From Apium graveolens (Eukaryota > Streptophyta > Magnoliopsida > Apiales > Apiaceae): a stretch of 64,000 nucleotides of DNA. Below, piece after piece: positions 37,950 through 51,096 of this stretch. The stretch lies in assembly GCF_009905375.1 (NCBI RefSeq), contig NW_027417177.1:62001-126000 (forward strand). The letters run 5' to 3'. Made by a program: the position numbers and the translations under genes. Numbering within the stretch: position 1 is the stretch's first letter; every line of letters starts with the position of its first letter. The notes beneath the pieces were generated by a model. It was not told the DNA's origin. It saw nothing but the letters and a program-made list of their open reading frames with translations, and did no database searches.

Positions 37950-38528
37950 ATGGGTGACCATGGGTTTCGAAACCCGACCTAACCGACCCTACCAGACCTA
38001 ACCCGCCTTAAACCAACCTAAAAAATTCAAACCGAACTTTAATCATGTTAAATATTATTAAAATTGAATTAAATGGGTTAGTTTAGGGTTTTGTGTGCAA
38101 CCTACTCATTCCAACTTACCCGCACACCTACTTCTTTTGAGTTCATTTAGTCTTTTTCTTATAAGTTTATATGACTTAATTTAATAAACGAAAAGTCAGT
38201 ATTCTATGTGATCGTATGCATGTAACAAGAATGCTTTGTTACATACAATTCAAGTAATTTTTATATTTTTATTTTATTATTTTTTTATTATAGGAAAGTT
38301 TTGGGAAGAGTTGATTTGTTGCTTGACGGATGACACAAAATAAATTAATTTGCCTAGTAGCTTATAATACCCAACCTAAACCGAACCAAACTGACCAAAA
38401 ATCTAGTCGACCCAACTCGAAAAAATTTAAACTTACTTTAATGGGGTTAAATATATATAACTGAATTAAATGAATTGGGTTAGAGTTTTGTTCGTGATCC
38501 GCCTAACTTGACCCGCGTGCACCCCTAC
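37950..38528. mobile_element. hAT-like MITE, copy B, uninterrupted
   Basis: 579 bp. Ends ATGGGTGACC / CACCCCTAC, with 8-bp flanks CGGATAGT (37942-37949) and CGAATAGT (38529-38536). The unoccupied solo-LTR target CGGAT is at 38327-38331. Confidence 0.55.
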
Positions 38529-38686
38529 CGAATAGTAGTTTTTAAGCATAAGATATTTATTGCATATTCATAATATACATGAATTTGGTAGGAAATGAGG
38601 ATATTTGGTAGGAAATAGACTAGACGCCCACGTAAATTCCTACCAGGAATTTCCTACAATCTCTTTGAATATATTTAAAAAAACTT

Positions 38687-40660
38687 TGTTTGGATATGCC
38701 CTGAGTTAGCATTTTGGACTTTTTTGGGTTTTTTTCATAACAACCTAATGTGTTATATAAACTCTCTAGGTCATAACCTAAAATTATGTTGTAATCTATA
38801 TCCTTAAGATTAAATTTCTTTAAGTTTATTATAATCTTTCTTTCTTCCGTTAGAACAAATCGGTACTTAGAGCTAAGGCTAGTTCTTTTGGGTTTTAAAG
38901 TTTCATGAATCTGTTTGACAAAAAGGTGTCTTCTTTAAACATGAAGATTGATAGATTCATTGGGAGAAATAGTTTCAGTCTATGACAGATCAAGATGTGA
39001 GCCTTGCTAAAGCAGCAAGGACTATAGGCACCACTTTCGGAAAAATCTAAACAGGGTGCAAATAACAGGGAATCGAATAGTTTGGAGGAGAAGGCACATT
39101 CGATAATCATGATATGTTTGGCTGATGACGTCATCACTAAGATAGCTGATAAAGAAACTGCGGCCAGCCTGTGGTTGAAACTTGAAAGTTTATATATGAC
39201 AAAGTCCATAACCAACTAATTGCTTCTCAAGCAACGTTTGTTCAGCCTGCTTATGCAGGAATGTATATTTCTTAGGGATGATCTTGATAGGTTAAATACT
39301 ATTTTGTTAGATTTTTGAAATATAGATGTTAAAGTAGAAGATGAGGATGTTGACCAATTTCTTTTATTGTTTTTGCCATTGTCGTATGAGAATTTCATTG
39401 TTGGGAAAGATATTTTGTCTCTAGAAGAAGTAAGATTTGTCCTTCATACATGAGAAAGGTGCCTCAATGGAGAAGATTTAAGTACATAAAATGTTGGGTA
39501 TGGGGATTTATAGGGAAATAGATCAATAAAGCCCATTTTGTCACAAAGGGGTTAAATGCAGAAGATAGTGTCAAGTATTGACATGTCATCGGCTAAGACT
39601 ATAGATACTTCTAGTACATCAAATGTTCAACTGTTTGTTGCTTTTACACCTCAATCTGAATCTGAGAAGGAGTACATGTCTCGAGTCCCGTATGCTAATT
39701 CAGTAGGAAGCTCTATGTATGTTATGATCTACACTATACCTGATTTTGCATATCCTATTACTGTAATCATCAAGTAGATTGGAAACCTGGAAAGGAACAT
39801 TGGTAAGTTGTAAAGAAGATTTTTTGTTATCATCAAGGTACATCTGATGTTGGTCTCATTTATGGGAATGATATAAAATATTTAGTCACTGGTTACTCTG
39901 ATTCTGATAATGCTGGAGATGTTGATATCAGGATGTCTACGACTGGTTATGAATTTACTCTGAGTGGTTTAGTTGTTAGTTGGAAGGGAAATCTGCAGCC
40001 TACAGTTATTTTATCTACTACTGAAGCAGTGTACATGGCGTTGAATGAAGCTGCTAAAGAGGGAATACGGTTGAAAGGACTAGTTAGTGATCTTGGTATG
40101 CATCATGATCAGGTTGTTGTGTATTGTGATAGTCTTACTATAATATGCTTAGCCAAGGATCAAGTCCATCATGAGCAGACTAAGCTCATAAATTTGAGAT
40201 ATCATTTCCTTAGGTATGTGGAAGAGGATTAAGGTGAAGAAAGCGGGTACTGTTGATAGTCTCGCTGATATGTTCACCAAGTCGGTTCCATGTGGCACGT
40301 TCCAAAATTGTTTTGACTTGCTAAATGTTCTAAGTTGTTAATCTGGGACCTGAAGCAAAATATGAGGCAGAATAATTTTTTCTTGTATATTTGGAGTTAT
40401 TATGGTGCATCCGAAACATCTATTTGGTGAGAGAATTCAAGTCAAGGTGGAGATTTGTTAGAATATGCCTTGAATCAGCGTTTTAAGCCCATTTTTTGGA
40501 TTTTTCTTTAACCGCCTAAGAGATTTGTTAGGTTAAGATTTGTCATAACCTAAACATATGATGTAATCTGTATCCTCAAGATTAAATAAAAAATTTCTCT
40601 TTTACCTATTAATGTTCTTTCTTTACGTTTAATATAATCTTTCTTGCTTTCGTTATAACA
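38687..40660 (+). mobile_element. Short Ty1/copia element with both LTRs, copy B
   Basis: Same insertion as 19369-20910. 5' LTR 38687-38857, 3' LTR 40456-40660, AACTT duplications at 38682-38686 and 40661-40665. It is 432 bp longer than copy A because it keeps the end of reverse transcriptase. Integrase and most of the reverse transcriptase are missing. Confidence 0.92.
39556..40232 (+). pseudogene. Ty1/copia reverse transcriptase C-terminus and RNase H remnant, copy B
   Basis: Reads SEKEYMSRVPYANSVGSSMY (thumb/connection region of copia RT) and, after stops around 39777-39900, [20 protein letters not shown] and [18 protein letters not shown] (RNase H). The frame closes at 40232. A gag remnant with several stops precedes it at about 38895-39465. 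Confidence 0.83.
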
Positions 40661-42008
40661 AACTTTGTTGTGCAAGACATGCCTGCACTTTAACAAGACT
40701 ATGTCAAATTGACAGCCCTAAGTAAGTTGTATGGTAATCTAAGTTTGTATTTTGTATTGTATCACTTAAGTCTGTAAAAGTGTAAATAGATTAGACTATA
40801 GTATTTTTCTGTAAATAGTCTCAAACCTAAGAATAAACTCTAGAAGAAGATCATGAAGATCATGGCTCAGAGACAATGTGAAGAAGCTTGTAGTTGAATA
40901 AATCTTTTTGGGAAAAACATTCTAAGTTAAGAAATCTACAATTCACATATTAAGTCTTATAGAGAAGTCATTCGAGTACTCCAGAAAGACTTATCGAGAA
41001 GTCAAGAAAAGCTTATGGAGATTCTTAGAGATATCGACAAGGCAAATTGAAGACATGAAGATTGGAGATATCGACAAGTCATTTCTTCACTAGAGAATTC
41101 TGGGATATTGGCAAGTCAAAATATCACGAGACATCTCTGAGATATCGATAAGTCAAAATTTCACTAGAGAACTCTGAGATATTGAAAAGTCATTTCCTCA
41201 CTAGAGAACTCAGAGATATCGATAAGTCAAAATGAAGACATTAAGATTGGAGACCTCGACAAGCCTAATTCTCTTATAGAGAACTCAGAGACTTCAACAA
41301 GTCAAAATAATTATAGAGTAATAACAGATCTCGATAAGCCATTATACTTATCGATATGTCGAGTTTCCTATATAACAAACTGGAGATCTCGATGTAAAAC
41401 TCAAGTACAGAATGCAAATCAGTTGAATATCTAAGATTATCAGTCACTGATTTGAAAAGTTTACAAAACGAAGCTTGAAGAGTACAAGATTAGAGGCCAA
41501 GATTAACTGACAATGTAGAATTCACAGACATGCACGATTTACAAAGATACACTAAGCCAGAAGTAGAAGTTTTAGTTAACTTAAAGTAGGGTTTAGTACA
41601 TGGTATTGCATGTTGTGTAAAACCTGTGTTTACTGTTCTATAAAGTAAACACTGGATGCTTTGTTTTAGAAGTAATAAAATAGATCTAGAAAATCTTGTA
41701 ACTCTCAAGAGAGAAGCTAAGTTATTTATCAACTAAGAACCCATAAATTTGTAGCAAGATATATATGATTTTAATATAAAATTAAGTGAGTTTTAAAAGA
41801 TAGTGTATTCATGTGCATGTTTCATTATTCATGTTACAACATATTATCTCTATAGTTAGATTACTTTGTTCACCATCCATAATAGTTCAAAAAGCTTAAA
41901 AATAATCCAAAACACATTCAGCCCCCCCCCCGGCTGTGTTTTATTCATTACCTAACAAGTGGTATCAAAGCAAAATCTGAAAGCAAACAGATTAAAGATC
42001 TTGGAAGA

Positions 42009-43642
42009 ATGAATACACAGAAGTTTAGCAGTATCAAAATTCCTACCTTTCACATATCTAACTACACTCTATGGAGAAAGAAAATGATGTTGTTCATCAG
42101 CATGGCCAATCCATTATACATTCAGATCCTCAAGAATGGTTCTTTCACCCCCATGGTAAGAGTTGAGGAATCTACATATGGAGACATGGTCATTCCATCA
42201 CATTATGTTCCTAAAGATCCTTTAGAATATACTGAACTTGAAAAAGAAAAAGTATCTCTAGATAGTGGCTTGCAGCTGATCTTGATAGAGTCACTTAACA
42301 ATGTAATGTACAATAACATTGTCAACTATGACACAGCCAAACAGATCTGGGAGAAAATAGAGATCTTATGTGAAGGAACAGAGGAAGTTAGGTCAAACCA
42401 AAAGAGGATTATGGTTTCTCAGTATGAGGGGTTTATGGCTAAACCAAAGAAGGAATTACTGAAGTTTTTGAAAGGTTGAATAAATTGATAAATGACTTGT
42501 AGCTACATGATAAATATTATAAAGCTGAGGAGGTTAACCTAAATTTTCTGCTAGCCCTTCCTGATCATCTTGAACAGAAAATATCAGCCATTAGAGAAGG
42601 AAGAGATTTAAGAAGAATGACTTTGGAAGTTCTATATGGAATCTTGAAAACTTATGAACTTGAAATGATACAAAGAAATTCATTAAAAGCATACCATGGT
42701 GATGTTGTTGATGGTTCAAGTGCTTTGATTGTAAATGACATAGAAGAAAGTTAAGATGAGCAAGATGATCAAGTTCCAGTTTATCAAGCTATGGAACAAA
42801 AGAACAAAGGACCTCAGAAGCAAGTTGTGTTGGAGCTGGAGGAAGATGAATACTACACCCTGCATGAGCTAGATGAAATGGATCAATCCATGGCTTACTT
42901 GGCTAGGAAATTTTCTAACATAAGAGTCAAGAAGCCAAGATTGTTCAAAAGCAAGGGACAATCTTCCAACAGCAACAATTGGAAACCAAAAGCTCAGTAC
43001 AATTCAGTTAGAAAATGTGGCCCCAAAACAGGATATGTGGATAGATCAAAGATAAGGTGCTTTAACTGTGATGAGTTGGGTCACTTTGCTACTGAATGTA
43101 GAAATCCTAAAAAGATGAATAAGGATAAAGCTTACTTGGAACTAGAAGCAAAGTATGGATCTCTCTTGAAGAAGCAGTCTGGGAAAGCTTATATTGCAGA
43201 AGGAAAGAGTTGGGATGATACTGTTCATGATGGGGATGAAGAGGTTGGAAACTATGCACTTATGGATTTTGAGCATGGAGAAGCATCCACTTCAAAATCA
43301 AAGGTACCAACTCTAACCATTATTGATTTAAATGATAGTCAATATAAGGAGAATATGGAAAAGATGAGTGCGGAGATGTTCCACATACACACTAGCTTAG
43401 TAGCAGTTATTGAGGAAGTTGGTAGGCTAACAAAAGCTAATGAGAAGCTTGAGAGTAAGAAGCAAAAGATGGATCTACTGCTTGCAGAGCTTGAGTCAGT
43501 CACGGAAGAAAATGAATATTTGAAAAACAAGCTGAAGTTTGCCAATGAGATTGAAGCTATGTTAAGAGAGAAGATTGAAAATAATGAGGTGAAACTAAAA
43601 TCATTCAGGAATACATCTGAGTTGGTTGGTCTGTACCATTAG
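42009..43642 (+). pseudogene. SIRE-like gag polyprotein remnant
   Basis: Starts MNTQKFSSIKIPTFHISNYT, the copia gag N-terminus, and continues to TAKQIWEKIEILCEGTEEVR. It is interrupted by a frameshift near 42472 and stops at about 42501 and 42752. From 42791 a 283-codon open frame holds the zinc knuckle CFNCDELGHFATEC (C-X2-C-X4-H-X4-C, at 43058-43099) and a long Lys/Glu/Leu-rich coiled coil (about 43350-43600), as in SIRE/Maximus elements. gag packages the element RNA in virus-like particles. This copy is not intact. Confidence 0.87.
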
Positions 43643-43690
43643 AAGAACAAGCCATGTGCTAACATAGTTATTGGTCTTGATTATGATATA

Positions 43691-44977
43691 TTGAATAGTA
43701 ACAGGAAAGATGTAGGTGGTAAAGGAAAAGCAACAGAAAATGAAGATGTCCCAGCTATGCTGAGAAAAGTTTTTTCACCTATGTTCAAAGCATGTGAAGT
43801 AGATTTCAGTGAAGAAGAGTTGATCATAAAGCAAGAAATTGCTGATGAAGACAATGAGAAGAAAAATGCAGAAACAACTCCAACTTCCAAAGCTGAATAC
43901 ATCAAGAAGATTGAGAAGCAGGCAAAAGATCAGAATTGTGTAAAAAGATTGAGGAGTGATAATGGAACAGAATTCAGGAATAGAACCTTAACTAAATTCT
44001 GCAAAGACAAGGGCATTGTTCAAGAGTTCTCAGCTGCTAGAACACCTCAACAAAATGGGATAGTTGAGAGAAAAAACATAACACTGGTATAGGCTGCTAG
44101 AACAATGTTGCAAGATGCAAGACTACCAACTAGTTTTTGGGAAGAAGTTGTGAACACAGCATGTTATAGTCAAAAAAGATATCTCATAAACAAAAATCTT
44201 GGAAAGTCACCATAAGCAATCTTGTCTTAAAGAAAGCCTACTGTGAAGCATCTTCATGTGTTTGGAAGCAAGTGCTATATTTTGAAGGACAACTCTGAAT
44301 ATGTGGGAAAATTTGATTTTAAAGTTTTTGAGGCAATTTTTCTGGAATATTCATTGGAGAGAACTACATACAAAGCCTATGTGATTGAACAGAAGAAAGT
44401 TATGGAAAGATCGGATGTTACTTATGATGATGACAAGTGCCCAGGCTTAGAATGCCTTGATGAAAATGAAGTTGAAGCCCTAAAGTTTAAAAATCTCAAC
44501 ATTAATAGTGATTCTGATGATGAAGCTGAAGTCAACACAAATCACAGAGTTGATGAAGAGTCTACCGAATAAATGATTCATGAGAATGGAAGCTCATCTC
44601 AAACACCCGAATTTGATAGCACAAACTCATGGGGAGAAAGAGGAGATAATTCTGAAAGTCATGCCAGTGATATAAAAGAAGCAGAAAATACAAGTCAACA
44701 AACTCATACAAGAAAATGGGATAGGAGTTATAATGCAGATGCAATTATTGGTGATCCCAATGCTGGAGTGAGGACTAGAAGTGCAACTGTAAATGAATGT
44801 CTTCATGCATGTTTTCTGTCTCAAGTTGAGCCCAAGAAAACTGAGGAAGCTCTTCTTGATCCTGATTGGATATCTCTAATACAAGAAGAGCTAAATCAGT
44901 TTGAAAGGAACAAAATTTCGAAATTGGTTCATGCACCAAAGAATAGAAGTATTATTGGAAAAAGTGGGTGTTTATGA
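43691..44977 (+). pseudogene. SIRE-like integrase remnant
   Basis: After a spacer it reads LRSDNGTEFRNRTL (second catalytic Asp region) and AARTPQQNGIVERKN (catalytic Glu region) at about 43945-44080, then a stop, then LHVFGSKCYILKD and a charged linker. The HHCC domain and first catalytic Asp are missing. Stops at 44090, 44212 and 44570 break it. The region 44573-44977 is the integrase-RT linker (DPNAGVRTRSATVNE; LLDPDWISLIQEELNQFERN). Confidence 0.85.
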
Positions 44978-45270
44978 ACAAGATGGGTAAAATGGAATTG
45001 TCACCAGAAACAAAATAAAGTTCGTTGCAAAAGGCTACTCATAGGAGGAAGGAATTGATTATGATGAAACGTTTGCTCCAGTTGCAAGACTTGAAGCAAT
45101 AATGATCTTTCTTGTATTTGCTGCACATTCAAATTTTAAGTTATATTAAATGGATGTGAAGAGTGCATTCCTTAATGGTTAGTTGGAAGAAGATGTTTAT
45201 GTGCAACAGCCACCTGTCTTTGAAGATTCAGAATTTCCAAATTTTGTATACAAGTTACTAACTTCAATGT
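44978..45270 (+). pseudogene. SIRE-like reverse transcriptase, N-terminal part
   Basis: Reads, with stops, [37 protein letters not shown] and MDVKSAFLNG, the fingers/palm of copia reverse transcriptase including the first catalytic Asp region. It is broken off near 45265. The YVDD active-site segment is absent. Confidence 0.87.
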
Positions 45271-45690
45271 TGACACTCGATGTACTGTCTGGTTCTTGAG
45301 TGACTAACTTCTGTGACGTTTCTTCATGTCTTGACTTTAATAACTAGATTTTCTTCAAATTAAATCCCTGTAAATATTTGATACCCTAACGAGATCTCTG
45401 TCACTTGATTAAATCCACAATCTTGATTTATATCACTGAGGCTTGATCAATTTCTTGAGCTTCTTCCAGTGAATTAAGTCCTCAAGTCTGTAGATGAACA
45501 ATGTTACTTAATCCTTTGACATATGTTACTTAGTGAGATCTCTTTGACGATAGAACCACTATTTACTTGTTACATCCTTATCTGAGTTGAGTTAAATCCT
45601 CGAATAAACAAATGAGCTATGATATATACCTTTCAATTAACTTTGGTTCTACTAATGGAAAGCTTTTCTAAAGATTCTCTAAGCTTATGC
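45271..45690. other. Unidentified 0.4-kb segment replacing the RT core
   Basis: Non-coding sequence rich in gatctctgt, ttgattaaatcc and cttgagt words. It sits between the N- and C-terminal reverse transcriptase parts in place of the YVDD region. I cannot find clear terminal repeats. It could be a fragment of another LTR or filler from an insertion-deletion event. Confidence 0.5.
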
Positions 45691-45699
45691 GGAGTGAAT

Positions 45700-46233
45700 A
45701 TGAAATGAGTATGATGGGGAATTGAATTACTTTCTTGGACTTCAATTCAATCAAAGAAGTGATCGAATCTTCATCAGCCAAACTAAGTATGTCAAAGATT
45801 TGTTAAAAAAATTTGGTATGGTTGATTGTTCACCTTCATCTACTCCTATGTCTGCAGCTACAAAGTTGGATCAAGACCAGACATCATGTTTGCAACATGT
45901 TTGTGTGCAAGATTTCAAGAAAATCAAAAAGAATCACATTTGATGGCTGTGAAAAGGATTTTCAGATAATTGAATTGGAATCCAAACTTGGGATTATGGT
46001 ATCCTAACGGAACTAGTTTTGAAGCTGTTGGATACACAGATGCAGATTTTGCTGGATGCAGGGTTGACACCAAGAGTACTAGTGGAAGCTGTCAGTTTCT
46101 TGGACAAGGACTTGTATCTTGGTATAGTAAAAAACAACAATCTGTATCAACTTCCACAGCTGAGGCTGAATACATAGCTGCTGGAAGTTGTTGTGCTCAA
46201 GTGCTTTGGATTAGAAATCAGCTAATGGACTAT
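45700..46233 (+). pseudogene. SIRE-like reverse transcriptase end and RNase H, truncated
   Basis: Reads MGELNYFLGLQFNQRSDRIF and KYVKDLLKKFGM (RT connection), a deletion near 45890, then YTDADFAGCRVDTKSTSG, GLVSWYSKKQQSVSTSTAEA and EYIAAGSCCAQVLWIRNQL (RNase H). It ends at the CACTA terminus at 46234. Confidence 0.87.
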
Positions 46234-46780
46234 CACTACAACAAATCTGGCCATTTATGACGGTTTTTTCTGAACTGAAATCGTCGTAATTGATCCATTT
46301 ACGACGGAAAAAAAATCGACGTTTTTGGTCGAGTAGTAAGTTCATTTTTTCGTCGTAAGTTAGAAAGTAGGGACCCACATACTCAATAAAATAATAAATC
46401 TACTTACGATGGAATATATCATCGTAAGATACCAAAATACGATGAAAAATAATGTCGTAAGTTTTGTACTTAAGACGAAAAAAATGTCGGATATTACTTT
46501 ACAGGACCCACTTTTAATAAGATAAAACATAAGTTTACGACGTAAAAATGCGTCGTAAGTTAGAAATTTCCGGCAGAAAAAATATCGTATTTTAGAAGGT
46601 GGGGCCTACAATCTTGTAAAATAAAAATTAAAAAAAAATTAATATAAAAATTGCTACATTACGACGGAATATACGAAGAACAGTCGTCGTAACTTTAGTT
46701 TACTAGAATAATTACGACGGAATGTATGAAGAACAACCGTCGTAAGTTTCTTTTCCAGAATAAGCAAATACTGATTTACC
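46234..46780 (+). mobile_element. CACTA transposon 5' end of a different family
   Basis: Starts CACTACAACAAATCTGG inside the RNase H frame of the SIRE-like element. It continues with many acgacgg and cgtcgtaa motifs in both orientations (46260-46750), a subterminal array distinct from the acatcgg motifs of the other CACTA elements. I find no matching 3' terminus, so the right boundary is approximate and the element is truncated. Confidence 0.75.
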
Positions 46781-46972
46781 AGTTTTCAGCATTTTCAGAT
46801 TTCAAATTGGATCCTAAACCTGTACAATCACAAATACCGATCTATATACAATCGTAGCTTAATCCGAAACCAAAATCAAATAACAAGCAATCATCCACAT
46901 AATTGAATAAATCTAAATTTAGAAACATCTATGAATTTTCTTCCGTAATTACAAATTAATTAGAATTTTACA

Positions 46973-47340
46973 TTATTTTTTTTGATAAATGAGGTCTAGC
47001 CTCGTAAAATATAATAAGAGAAAGAATATACAAAGAGAAATGTAAGAATTCTCATCTCCAAGAACAAGCCTCTAAGAGACAAAAAACTAGCACAAAAAGA
47101 AAATAGATATACAACCAAGAATAGAACCAAAAGAGAGGCCCCAAAACATAACCAAAACCAACTAAAAAATCAAACCAAAAATGCCTGGAACTCAAAGTGT
47201 CAAGCAAAGAAGACCTCGAAATATGTCCAAGGAAATCAGTAAAAGACGGGAGCTCCACCCATAAAATCCCAGTTCGAGAGAACCAAAGCCATATCCAAAA
47301 ACAAAGCAACATCCAGGAGCATATGCTGCATAAATATCAA
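46973..47340 (-). mobile_element. Possible LINE 3' end, minus strand
   Basis: The plus strand shows a T-run and then gataaatgaggtctagcctc, the inverse of a LINE-like 3' end with an A-run. Farther in there is an open minus frame (47312-47052) with many aromatic residues, like the tail of plant L1 ORF2 or 3' UTR. No reverse transcriptase motifs are visible. Weak. Confidence 0.33.
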
Positions 47341-47373
47341 AATTTCATATCAAAATAATTTTATAGATATATA

Positions 47374-47536
47374 TATTAGTGATATAATCAAAATTTCATA
47401 TCAAAATAATTTCATTTGGTTTGACATTTTAACAGTCAAACATCGGTTTGACTAGTACAACTAACTAGTGTTGAATCTTGAATTGGTGTTTCGATTATTT
47501 TAAAAATATTTTCCAACGGTCCAACCGTATGGATGT

Positions 47537-47583
<47 letters not shown>

Positions 47584-47800
47584 TGATATAACCAAAATTT
47601 CATATCATAATAAATTTATTTGGTTTGTCATTTTAACAGTCAAACGTCAGTTTGACTAGTACAACTAACTAGTGTTTAATTCTGAATTTCTGTTTCGATT
47701 ATTTTAAAAATATTTTTCATCGATCCAACCGTACGGATAACAATATATATATATATATTAGTCATGTAATTAAAGTTTCATATTAAATTATTTTATCAAA
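47374..47800. repeat. About 180-bp tandem repeat separated by AT microsatellites
   Basis: Two full units and a third partial unit starting 'tattagt' at 47374, 47578 and 47756. Units share ggtttgac, cagtcaaac, gactagtacaactaactagt and gtttcgattattttaaaaat. The spacing differs (204 and 178 bp) because of the (AT)n tract at 47539-47579. Confidence 0.88.
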
Positions 47801-47879
47801 ATATTTAATTTTTTTTGAAATTCTTGAAATGTCACCCAAACAAATAAATATTGACATTAATATGGTTGGATAATGTTAT

Positions 47880-48822
<943 letters not shown>

Positions 48823-49139
48823 CACTACAAGAATAATGTCAATAAACATCACACATTAGACATCGGTTAACTTTGCCACTGATGTTAAAAAAGTTTTGAC
48901 ATCACCCCGTGTTTTTGTGATGTCTTTGTTCTTTGTAGACATCGGTTATAATTAAACCGATGTCTAAAATTCACCAAAAAAAATAAATTCGCGCCCACCT
49001 TTTCTTTCCCTCGTTAGTGAAATTTTCATTCAGTTTTTAGTTCTACATTCCCCCCAATCCTAAAATTCTCCCCCCTTAACCAAATTTTGGTTCCCCCCAA
49101 ATCAATCTTCAGACACAACAAAATCAAACCTCTCTCCCT

Positions 49140-49144
<5 letters not shown>

Positions 49145-49218
<74 letters not shown>

Positions 49219-49275
49219 CGAACCTCTCTCCCCTCACAATCTCTCTAAACTCCGGCCATCATCTCACCATCACAA

Positions 49276-49313
<38 letters not shown>

Positions 49314-49344
49314 TCTCGAACTGGAATCTCTCTCTCTCTCTCTG
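49145..49344. repeat. (CT)n microsatellite cluster
   Basis: An almost pure CT tract at 49145-49215 and shorter tracts at 49276-49316 and 49326-49344. It lies in a pyrimidine-rich stretch resembling a plant gene 5' UTR, just inside the CACTA left end. Confidence 0.95.
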
Positions 49345-49968
49345 AACCTCTCTCCGCTCTCAATCTCTCCATTAAGCCTCTTTCAATTAACCTATCTACT
49401 TCGGTAAGTGTTGTATCTACTTGAATCGAACTGGTCTTCTCTGCATTACACTAGTTTTAAAAGTTGAGGATTTTTGAATTCAAAACCCTAATTTTGTAAA
49501 TTGGGGTTTTATCTAATTCGAAACCCTTATTTTTTTTATTAATTTAGTGTCTAAACTTGTTGCTTATACTTTTCTTCTCGTTGTATACAGGACCTAATCT
49601 GAGAAAAAGATTTAAAACTTTAGGTAATTTGGGTGTTTCTGGTTGTTCATTTGTATTTTTGTTTGTTTTTTTAATTTTTGTAAATTGTGTAAAGTTAATG
49701 ATCCTTTCATGTCTACTGATTACATGGTATTCAATTCTTTCTTGTGATAATGAGCATGTTGGTAGCTAATTCCAGTATATACGTTTTTTTAAAAAATAAC
49801 TAATAGTTTACTAGTATTTTTTATATCAGTGGTATATAGCTAATTATGTCAAGGGGAACTGTGTTGGATATCTAGTTGAATGAATTTCCCTATATGTTTT
49901 TGTTAACAAATTGTTGTCACTAATTTGTACATGTTCAGCATTTAATTATAGTTGCTTATTGGATTCAG

Positions 49969-50066
49969 GAAGGTCACAAGATATGCTTGAACGTCTATGA
50001 CTTGAGTCAAGGAATGGCAAGGCAGTTGTCAATGACTTTTTTCGGTAAAGTTATAGAAGGCATTTG
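49969..50066 (+). pseudogene. DeSI-like (PPPDE) protease exon fragment
   Basis: A single exon between TTCAG and GTAAGT splice sites. It encodes EGHKICLNVYDLSQGMARQL, then FFGKVIEGIW, the N-terminal strand of plant DeSI-like deSUMOylating isopeptidases/PPPDE proteins. The next exon, which should begin with the catalytic His (HTGV), is missing. The frame within the exon is open. It is captured upstream of the acetyl-CoA synthetase piece. Confidence 0.8.
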
Positions 50067-50342
50067 GTAAGTTCCTGATTGTTTCATTTGTCTTCTCTTT
50101 GCATGTTCTTTGCCTGTGTAAGCTAAGATTCTATTTTCATGAAAATTTAGCTTTTTATCTTTATGTTATGCATTTAGTTCTGGCATTTTAGTATCTTAAC
50201 TATTTTAGTATCTCGAATCGGTGCAGTCCACTCGGTATGATAAAAAGACCCCTGTCCTTTGTTACTAGACTTTTGGTGCTTACAATCTGTGATGCCTTTG
50301 AACAAACATTTATCGAAGTACTGCAAGTTTGATTTTTTCCAG

Positions 50343-50512
50343 GTTGTTTTTGCTGGATTCTCTGCTGAATCTGTTGCCCAAAAGAATAAGTGATTGTAAA
50401 CCAATGGTACTGATAACTTGCAATGCTGTCATGCGAGGGTCTAAGCCGATACGTCTCAAACAGATTGTTGACGCAGCACTCACAGAATCATCGAAGAATG
50501 GGTTCTCTTTAG
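50343..50512 (+). pseudogene. Acetyl-CoA synthetase exon fragment
   Basis: Bounded by CCAG and GTATG. It reads VVFAGFSAESVAQ, then after one extra A in an A-run RISDCKPMVLITCNAVMRG and LKQIVDAALTESS, part of the N-terminal AMP-binding domain of acetyl-CoA synthetase (acetate activation). The frameshift makes it non-coding. Only one exon was captured. Confidence 0.88.
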
Positions 50513-50760
50513 GTATGTTTTCTTTTGTTAAAGAAAGACCGAGTACATGAAATAGTGTAACCTGTTCGAGTCACAATATGAAATATGTGACCACTGATTG
50601 ATTTGCTGATATGATTCTTTCTAGTTAGGGACTTATTGATTCTGATACCTTACCACTAAATGTCTCAAGAGAAATGCTTCAGTAGCACAGCAGTTTGAAG
50701 ACGATAAAAAAGAAACTCAGAATATTGTTTTCATGAGTTTCTTGAAAAATACTAATTACG

Positions 50761-51049
50761 TGAGTTTTATGTGCTAATTACTAATTACGATCTACCAAAT
50801 ACTCATGCATTCATTGAAATAACTTTTTACGGTTCCCTTATGATTGACGGGAATATGGTAAAATGATGTATTAATACTTGAGTAATATACTGCTATCATT
50901 TTCATGAGTTTTATGTGTTAATTACTAATTACGATCTACCAAATACTCATGCATTCATTGAAATAACTTTTTACGGTTCTAAAAACTCTTATGATTGACG
51001 GGAATATGGGAAAATGATGTATTAATACTTGAGTAATATACTGCTATTG
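50761..51049. repeat. 144-bp tandem duplication inside the CACTA element
   Basis: Units start at 50761 and 50905 (tgagttttatgtg...). They are near-identical except a few bases (ttccc versus ttctaaaaactc). One unit's end forms the junction used by the copy A deletion. Confidence 0.9.
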
Positions 51050-51096
51050 TTTTTGTAATTTAAGTTGTGTTAAATTGTGTTAAGCATTGCTACTCT

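Larger units (their letters stand above)
40666..46233 (+). mobile_element. SIRE-like Ty1/copia retrotransposon, 3'-truncated, copy B
   Basis: LTR 40666-41957 (83 bp longer than in A), primer-binding site tggtatcaaagc from about 41960, then decayed gag and pol. gag 42009-43642 includes a CCHC zinc knuckle and a coiled coil. Integrase pieces follow at 43926-44230, and reverse transcriptase pieces at 44980-45265 and 45700-45890. RNase H 45990-46233 is broken off by a CACTA end inserted at 46234. There is no 3' LTR in the window. The short copia element lies immediately 5' of the LTR. Confidence 0.9.

Noticed and set aside
50174..50404. Minus-strand 76-codon ORF in the CACTA cargo
   Set aside because: Overlaps the plus-strand acetyl-CoA synthetase exon, which has clear family sequence and splice sites.
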